Source of the DNA: Hawksworthiomyces lignivorus | Lineage: Eukaryota > Ascomycota > Sordariomycetes > Ophiostomatales > Ophiostomataceae | Assembly: GCA_002917075.1 (NCBI GenBank) | Contig: NTMA01000065.1 | Coordinates: 124,001 to 188,000, forward strand | Length of the DNA: 64,000 nt | Direction: 5' to 3' | Shown here: positions 57,467 through 64,000 of the stretch, piece after piece | How the letters are laid out: each line of letters opens with the position of its first letter | How positions within the stretch are numbered: position 1 is the first letter of the stretch | Notes under the pieces: model-generated | Seen by the model: only the letters and a program-made list of their open reading frames with translations | The model's database searches: none | What the model was told of the DNA's origin: nothing | Translations under genes and position numbers: made by a program

Positions 57467-60400
57467 TTATCCGACAATTCTGTAGCCCTTTGAAGTAGCA
57501 TACCACAGCGGCGTGCGGCCCTCCTGGTCTACCAATGTGGCGTCGGCGCCACTGTCTAGAAGAAGCTGTATGACGGACTTGTTGCCATATCTTGCGGAAG
57601 CCCATGACAGCGGCGTCCGGCCCCCGAGATCCGCCGAGTCGACGTCCGCGCCCTTGCTGAGAAGCAGGTGCACATTGTTCTGGCTCCTTCCTGCGGAAGC
57701 CCACAACAGCGGTGTGCGGCCCCAGCGGTCCACAGATCTGATGCTGGCACCGTTGTCAAGAAGAAGCTGCACGGCAGCCTCGCTGTGACGCCCTTCGGAA
57801 GCCCACGACAGCGGCGTCCGACCCCGCCTATCCGCCAGGTCAATGCCGGCGCCGCTTTTGAGAAGTAGTCGTATGATATCGCACTTGCCGGACTCGGACG
57901 CCCATGACAGTGGCGTACGGCCCTGGTCATCTACGGAATCTATGTAGGCACCTTTGTCAAGAAGCACTCGTGCAAGCCCCTCGTAGCCATGCTTGGAAGC
58001 CCACCACAGCGGCGTCCGGCCCTGCTTATCCGCCGCGTCGGTATTCGCACCACTGTCGAGAAGCAGCTGGATGGTCCGCCTATGGCGGTATTTAAAGGCC
58101 AGCAAAAGCGGTGACTGGCCGTCTGCGTCCACCGATTCGATGTTGGCGCCGCTGCGGAGAAGTAAACGTACGACTGCGTCGTGCGCTTCTAATGCTGCCG
58201 ACGAGATTGGCGTCAGGCCGTACTTGTCCGCAGATTCAATGTTTGCGCCTTTGTCGAGGAGGAGCTGCACAACTTCTTCACGCCCTTTCCAGGACGCCAA
58301 AAGCAGAGGCGTGTTTTTAGCGCTGCTCGTGGACTCGATGTCGGCGCCCTGTTCCAGAAGGAGCCGTACGACTGCTTCGTGCCCTTTCCTGGCTGCCCAC
58401 AACAGCGGCGTGTTGCCCTCATCGTCCGCCAGCTCGGTGCAGGCGCCATGAGCAAGGAGGACTCGTACGACTTCCTCGTAACCTCCCTTGGCTGCCCGCA
58501 GAAGAGGGGTCTCGCCGTCTGCGTCTGCCGGATCGGCGTTGGCACCTTTTTCGAGAAGGCGTCGCACGACATCCTCGTGCCCTCCCTTGGCAGCCCGGAA
58601 GAGCGGTGTCTGCCCGCTGTGGTCAGTCGAATCGGCATTGGCACCCTTGTCGAGAAGGAGTCGCACGATTTCCCCGTGCCCTCTCTGGGCTGCCTGCAGA
58701 AGCGGCCTCTGGCCGCTGCAATCTACCGCTTCGGTGTCGGCACCCTTGTCCAGAAGCAGCTGCACCGCTGTCGCGCGTCCTGCCGTGGCAGCATAATGTA
58801 GCGGCGTCCTGCCTTCGGAGTCTTCTGCGTCGATTTCTGCTGCGATTTCGTCTTCCCTCCGCAGGATGGCCTGCAGTAACCCGACCAATTGGCGCTTTGA
58901 CGCAATATGCAACAGCCGGGCGCCCTCCCGTGCACCATCAAGCTTTTTCGTTGTCCACCGTTCTCTTTCCTGGCAGACATGGCGCCATCTCTCCACAAGA
59001 TAGTTGGATGGCCAGCTGAAAAGCTCCAGAAGGTCCTCTTGTGGCACCTGGGAAGCATCGCACTGCTCCACGTGTATCAGCCACGAAGCTGCGGCGTAGT
59101 CTAAGAAGGGTAGGCTAAAATCTGAGTGCGCTGTGTACCGAGCAATTTCCTCCATTGCCAAGTAGCGGATGCAGATCCTGGACAGCCGAAAGTGTGCCAT
59201 CCCAATTACATTACCGGCTGACGCAAAGCGACTGCTCAGGACCAGCAGGCCTTTTTCAACAAAGAAGTCCTTGACAGACTGGTGGATGAATTGGACTGCC
59301 CCTATAAGGGTGGCCACCTCGACAAGACCGCAGCTGAGCGTCTGAACTTGCCTTTTAAGACGGTCGTTGTCGGCTACGTACTCGTCATCGTTTTGACATT
59401 GATGCAGTGATCGATGAGGGCAGTCGACGTCGATCACCATGGCCCATCGCAGCTCGTATATGGACAGGGCGTACGTGGCAAAACAGACCCACTGGATTAA
59501 TTTCAGGGAAGCCGGCTGCATGGTCTGCACGAGTCCGCTATACAGCTCATCGAGCTCGGGGGGGAGGGCATAGACCACCGCTTTGATCTTCCCCAGGGTG
59601 GCGCCCTCGCGGTCGAGGTCCAGGACCTTGTTTACCACGAGGCGCGCCCACATAAACACGCCAGCGGCACGTTCCGTAACAAGAGCTGGGATCTCCGTTG
59701 ATGTTCTCGAACGAAACTCGGCCAGCTGGTCATCTACGAATGTCGAAATATCGTACCCATTTTCATCCTCCGGGCATATTTCGAGAGCACCGTCTAGGTC
59801 CAAGATGGGATAGTGACGGCAAGAAAAGCAGACGCGAAATAGTTGGACGCCAGAGGGCAAAGACGGAATATCCTTTAACAGCCACTTAAACATCGTGATA
59901 AGACTGATCGCCGCCTCCTTGCCGCACTCGTCCAACGCGTCGACAAACAACCACACAGAGTGCGTCTGCAGGATCTTCGAAAGAGACAACCGCAGAAAAT
60001 CCCGTAGTTCGTCTTCATACCATTCCCACCGTACGCCCGGGTCGCCAACGTCCTTGCTCCTTCTCTCAAAGGCGTCGACAAGATCCAGCAGCACGTCGGG
60101 CGAATGGCTCAAGATCTGATGAAGGAGCGATCGCAAAAGACCGAGAGGCGTTCTCTGGAGTTCGTCGCCACGGCCGTGGAAGAAAAACGAAAGGAAAACA
60201 GCGTTCTCGTCCGCTTCGTGTTTCTCGAGAGCATGCCTCAGCAATGTTGACTTTCCAGAGCCCGGCTTTCCCTTGATCCAAAGTAGGCCTCGATCCTCGG
60301 CAGCCCACGTGCGGTACGTTTGGTGTTGAAGCAGCCACTTGCAGGTTCCCGTGAGGGCAGGGTCAATATCGTGGAAGCGGTCATTCATTCGTGGAAAGGC

Positions 60401-61454
60401 TAGCGATCTTAGGCAATCCTGCAACTTCTTTCGCGCAGATTCCATTTCAAATCGGTTTGGAGCTTTTAAAGATGTGTTTTAGCCGAGTACCACATACTCT
60501 ACAAAGGCCATCGGCCTAGTGATCCTTACCGACGTGCAGCACCCACCGCCTCACCTCCCCGACCAACCTCTTAAATCCATTGTCTTCCGCAGAGGCAAAC
60601 CGGACCATTTCCCTGTGGTCCGCATGAATGCTGATGGGGACATGGCCCTCGAATATGGCGGACTCTTTGGACACGACCACTCCGACGACAGGCAGCGGCA
60701 GTTCTTCGTAAAAGCATGCAATCTTGATGCTCTTCCTGCCCTCGTTCTCCAGCTCTCGTATCATGTTTGCAAAGCGGACTTGTATCGACTGGAGATGCTG
60801 GCTATCCCTTTGTAACACATCCAACAGCTTTGTGTTCGCCGACTTCACGAGGCCCAGAGCAGAAGCAGGCATCTTCGCCCAGTCTGCCATCCAGGATCCC
60901 CTATGAGGGGTTCCCATGAACGCGACACCTCTGGTGCACTCAAAGATGCCACGCAGATAGGTATTTGGATGATTGCGCGAGAGGAGAAGGGCTTCTTTGC
61001 AGACGAGACCGCCCAGGCTGTGGGCAACGAATATGAGAGGGCGGGTCGACGCATCGCAGTCTTCGCGGTCCGTCGTCAAGTCGACGAGCAGGTTTGTCGC
61101 ATGGTCCTCCAGCTGGTTCGTCGACGCGGCGGACTTTCGCACGACGTATGCATCGTAGCCGAATGTGAGTATGCGAGCCGTCTCGAGCTTTAGCGGAAGG
61201 AGAGTCTTTGGCCACGGCTCGCCCCCTCCGGCAGCCCAGGTGCTCTCTCTGTCCCCGGCCAGGCCGTGGACAAAGCAGATGTCGACCGTGGCTTCTGGGC
61301 ACTCGTGGAGCACCTTGACGCCGTCGGGGAAGGCGGCGTGCAAGGCAGGACTTGTCTCGGTCCGCGAGTGCGAAGTGGGCTGAAGTGGGCGGCTCGCTGC
61401 TGGCTGAGGACTGGGTACGGTCTTCCGCTTGTAGCGCTTAAGAAATCGACCCAT
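57467..61454 (-). CDS. NLR-type receptor: alpha/beta-hydrolase, NACHT, ankyrin repeats
   Basis: Exons 61454-60530 and 60462-57467 (67-nt intron GTAAGG to AAAAG, phase 1) encode 1306 residues. Residues 55-305 are a lipase-like hydrolase: FVHGLAGD at 61-68, nucleophile Ser146 in AHSLGG, GTPHRG at 181-186 and a likely catalytic His280 (DHREM). Then comes the NLR linker LAFPRMNDRFHDID, the P-loop GKPGSGKST at 373-381 and Walker B WLFVDALDE near 479-487. Thirteen full ankyrin repeats run from about 857, ending in a truncated fourteenth. This esterase-NACHT-ANK order is known from fungal NLRs, where ligand binding by repeats should trigger oligomerisation and an N-terminal effector; here the effector would be a hydrolase. 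I prefer ATG 61454 (MGRFLKRYKRK) over ATG 61625, which adds 57 residues of unremarkable leader. Confidence 0.88.
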
Positions 61455-61687
61455 CGTGAGAGCTCTGAGATATGCAGGGCATGACGCTCGCAGCAAGAGG
61501 AGCCAGCAATTGCATCTCGTCGACAAAAAAGCGGAAAGCCATCGATCTACGATGGCGGCCAAATGCGAAATCCCATGGGTGGGGTGAAGAGAAAGGTGAG
61601 GCTGAGGCGAGGCTGACCTGGACATCAGTCACCAATAGGGCGGAGCGGGATGATGAGCGCCAATATATAGGTGCCGGGACGGGGAAT

Positions 61688-61704
61688 GGTGCACACCGTG
61701 CACC
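61688..61704. promoter_or_regulatory. Dyad GGTGCAC-N3-GTGCACC upstream of the NLR
   Basis: Arms at 61688-61694 and 61698-61704 are exact reverse complements around ACC. It lies 234 bp before ATG 61454, or 63 bp before ATG 61625. Confidence 0.55.
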
Positions 61705-62407
61705 TAGATAACCCCCACTGCACCGCTCCTACACACTTATACACATGCGTTAAACCGGCAACAACCGGTATTCCTTTTTAATAGCCAGAAGCTGTGAATA
61801 GCTTGTTATTCCACGGGAGAAACATTGCAGGAAACATCAAGAAATGCTAAATGAAGCATCGAAAGGAACATCGAAATTAAACTTATCACAGAGCAAATAT
61901 AGAAAAGAAATAAAATACAGAAAGAAACGCAAGAGATATTGAAAGCAATAATTACGATAGAATTAGCAAGAAGTAACGGTGTCTATATGAGTGTGTAATT
62001 ATTGCTTGATAGACATTGTCCTCGACTAAGCTGTGACGCTCTCCAAGACCGATGCCGTCAACCACTTCAAGAACCTTGTTGAGGCGCCGCTGGCGCTCGA
62101 GTTCGTTTCTGCTTCGTTTTCTCTTCCTTTGCGGTTTCTCTTTTGATCTATTCATTTTTTGTTGTCTTTAAAGTTATCTGGTTTTGCATGAGTGTTTACC
62201 CAAATAATATCTTGTGCGTTATGAGTTCTCTTATGTGACCATCCGAGAGAGCCAGAGACCTGAGCGACATCATTTCCCTCGCAATAGGCTATGCGAGTAG
62301 TGGACAGCTGATTTTGACTCTGCTCGGGAGCAGCTACTGAGAATAAAGCCGAGAGTTTGACTTTTATATATTGAACACGTGAATTAATAGATAGCGAGGC
62401 AGGTTGA

Positions 62408-62443
62408 CTCCTCGACTCAACCTAACCACCAAGACCACCATAA
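62408..62443. repeat. Diverged repeat related to 4252-4287
   Basis: Aligned without gaps to 4252-4287, 28 of 36 positions agree, and seven of the eight differences are transitions. That pattern suits an old repeat altered by RIP-like mutation. Confidence 0.45.
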
Positions 62444-64000
62444 CTCGCTAGCACCTCATGAAAAGGCCACCGCACGACTTGATCCCTAGCTGTATAGCTC
62501 ACTTGATTGCAGGAAGGGCGTGAGGCATCCTCCCCTTACTGCGTAGATTGCCGAACTCTCTGGTGAGACTGCGATAACCTTGGGGGTCGGGTCGGCCTCG
62601 AGTCTTGGGCAAGAGGCTTTTTTCGGTTCTGAACCAATTCGCAACCAAATGGCTTCGTTCTTGTTTCCATAACTGACCCTTTCCCCAGTCGGATGTTCTA
62701 TATATTTAGAATGTGTAAATTCAGGTGCCTGCCTTCCCTATCTAGCGAAGAAGTTCAGAAGTCTACTTCCCTTTTTGTATTCCTTAGGAATAGCTCTAGA
62801 CAGCTAAATTCTCCACTCTCTTCTTCCGCACTTCAGAGGGTTTCCTCATCTACGGAGTACAGCTCACTACAAAGTGCTTTGAAAGAACGATCCTCGTACT
62901 GCATCAAGCCAAATGACGGCAAGAGTAACGTTTTTGTTAAAGGGGGTATACAGACTAAGTAACGAGTAGAAGGAGTAACAGAAGTCTATTTTTAACAAGG
63001 CTTAGGATTGTTTGATAACAAACACTAGTTAAATCTTGGGCGAGTTCTGTTGACTTTAACCTGGGGGTAATGAAGGTTAGTCACAGTATACAAGACAGTG
63101 CACCACACTATTCACGCACGGTTCACGGCATGTTCAGGTGACAGCGTTTGACAATTGCTTGCCAGTAGTTACTCCGTACCGCCTAAGTGGTTCCTGATAC
63201 CATTTCGTGTATACGAGCATATACTATGCTCGGTGTGTTACTGTGCTCTTTGCTGGGCTTCTTCCACATTGGTGCCCCCTTTGTGCCCCCTTTCAACCCT
63301 TACGGTCTGTCTGGAGTATACGTACGCCATATGTATTATCTTCAGCTCCTTCCTAAACGATCATTCACCACTTCCGTTCTCCCTACTTGCCGATTACAGA
63401 ATTGCTATCCAACGGCCGCCAGCAAGAATGCTGTGCTAGCGCATTTTGGCGGAGTCGCCTTTGACCATTTTGATTACTGCAATTTCATAGCGGGCGTCTA
63501 CGCAGAATAGCCTGGGCTCTCTCAGCGCTACAGCAACACAGTACAAGTACTGTTCATTTTTTTTTGGTTTGTCTCTCCTCTCTCCGCGCAGTCATTGGTA
63601 ATGATGATTTCATCGTCCGGGTTATTAGTACGGAGTACGGGAGTACTCTTTAATAAATATCCTTTCTGTGCACACGACCAAAATACACACGGCGGCTGCA
63701 AACACCTTGTAATACGTCGTGCGCCGAGTAGAGTAGTGTGTGTAATAATAATTTCATGTTTTGCCTGCGCACTTTCTGTTTGGCCGGGCAACCCTTTTCT
63801 CAGATAGAGTATCGGACACCCAGATATGCAAAGCGGGATGCTATGCAGCGTGGTGTTTGTCTGAGTATGGTAGGTTTATGTGCACATCTGGGCTTAGTCT
63901 TCTAGTGTAACTACATATATAGAACACATATTAGAACAGCGAGCGGCGGCAGCAAAACAGCACATGTCTCTGTTCCGAGTAGAGGTTTTGCGCTGTCTGT

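Larger units (their letters stand above)
61455..64000. other. AT-rich gene-free right flank
   Basis: About 2.5 kb. The first 250 bp should be the NLR promoter, with a dyad at 61688-61704. A 67-codon minus-strand frame at 61952-62155 encodes a very basic start (KPQRKRKRSRNELERQRR), but I recognise no family. A 36-nt segment at 62408-62443 is related to 4252-4287. TACTCCGTA elements lie at 62851-62859 (reverse), 63170-63178 and 63629-63637 (reverse). No transposase, integrase or other gene was seen, so any mobile element here is decayed past recognition. Confidence 0.45.

Noticed and set aside
61455..61625. Upstream ATG extension of the NLR
   Set aside because: Adds 57 residues without family likeness; the ATG at 61454 begins a basic leader typical of such proteins. 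Kept as an alternative only.

Overview
This window is a stretch of nuclear DNA from a filamentous ascomycete (Pezizomycotina). The evidence is the gene content (Zn(II)2Cys6 regulators, an esterase-NACHT-ankyrin receptor, TRS120, SEC16, a LAT permease), the short GT-AG introns of about 50-90 nt, the compact spacing and the frequent divergent pairs. I cannot fix the genus. Twenty protein-coding genes and one clear gene relic are supported. I saw no tRNA, rRNA, CRISPR array or intact transposon. Splice sites were chosen by eye and checked by reading-frame phase and family conservation.

Left accessory segment (1-9.7 kb): a class A FAD monooxygenase that runs off the left edge; a divergent Zn2Cys6 regulator; 2 kb of AT-rich decayed DNA holding the last exon of a lost MFS sugar transporter; a second Zn2Cys6 regulator; and, divergent from it, a LovC/ToxD-like reductase. 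Two regulators, two oxidoreductases and a transporter relic look like a small, partly eroded catabolic or secondary-metabolite locus. Both divergent promoters carry CGG-type elements of the kind zinc-cluster proteins bind.

Central housekeeping block (10.7-56.7 kb): LAT amino-acid permease; AIM32 and CYC2 (two mitochondrial redox proteins sharing a divergent promoter); NEO1 flippase and SEC16 (divergent, both membrane traffic); formate dehydrogenase; proteasome chaperone PAC3 and ribosome-biogenesis helicase DHR1/ECM16 (divergent); Mediator MED6 and an MMTAG-domain protein (divergent); TRS120 of TRAPPII; a six-exon DUF2264 protein; HUS1 of the 9-1-1 clamp; a RING protein; and a 183-residue single-pass membrane protein of unknown role. 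These are mostly single-copy, vertically inherited genes.

Right accessory segment (57.4-64 kb): an NLR-type receptor joining an N-terminal alpha/beta-hydrolase, a NACHT ATPase and 13 full ankyrin repeats, followed by 2.4 kb of gene-free AT-rich DNA. That DNA carries a short diverged repeat related to one in the left decayed segment and several TACTCCGTA elements. The NLR is the most interesting single system here: a candidate fungal non-self-recognition receptor with an esterase effector.
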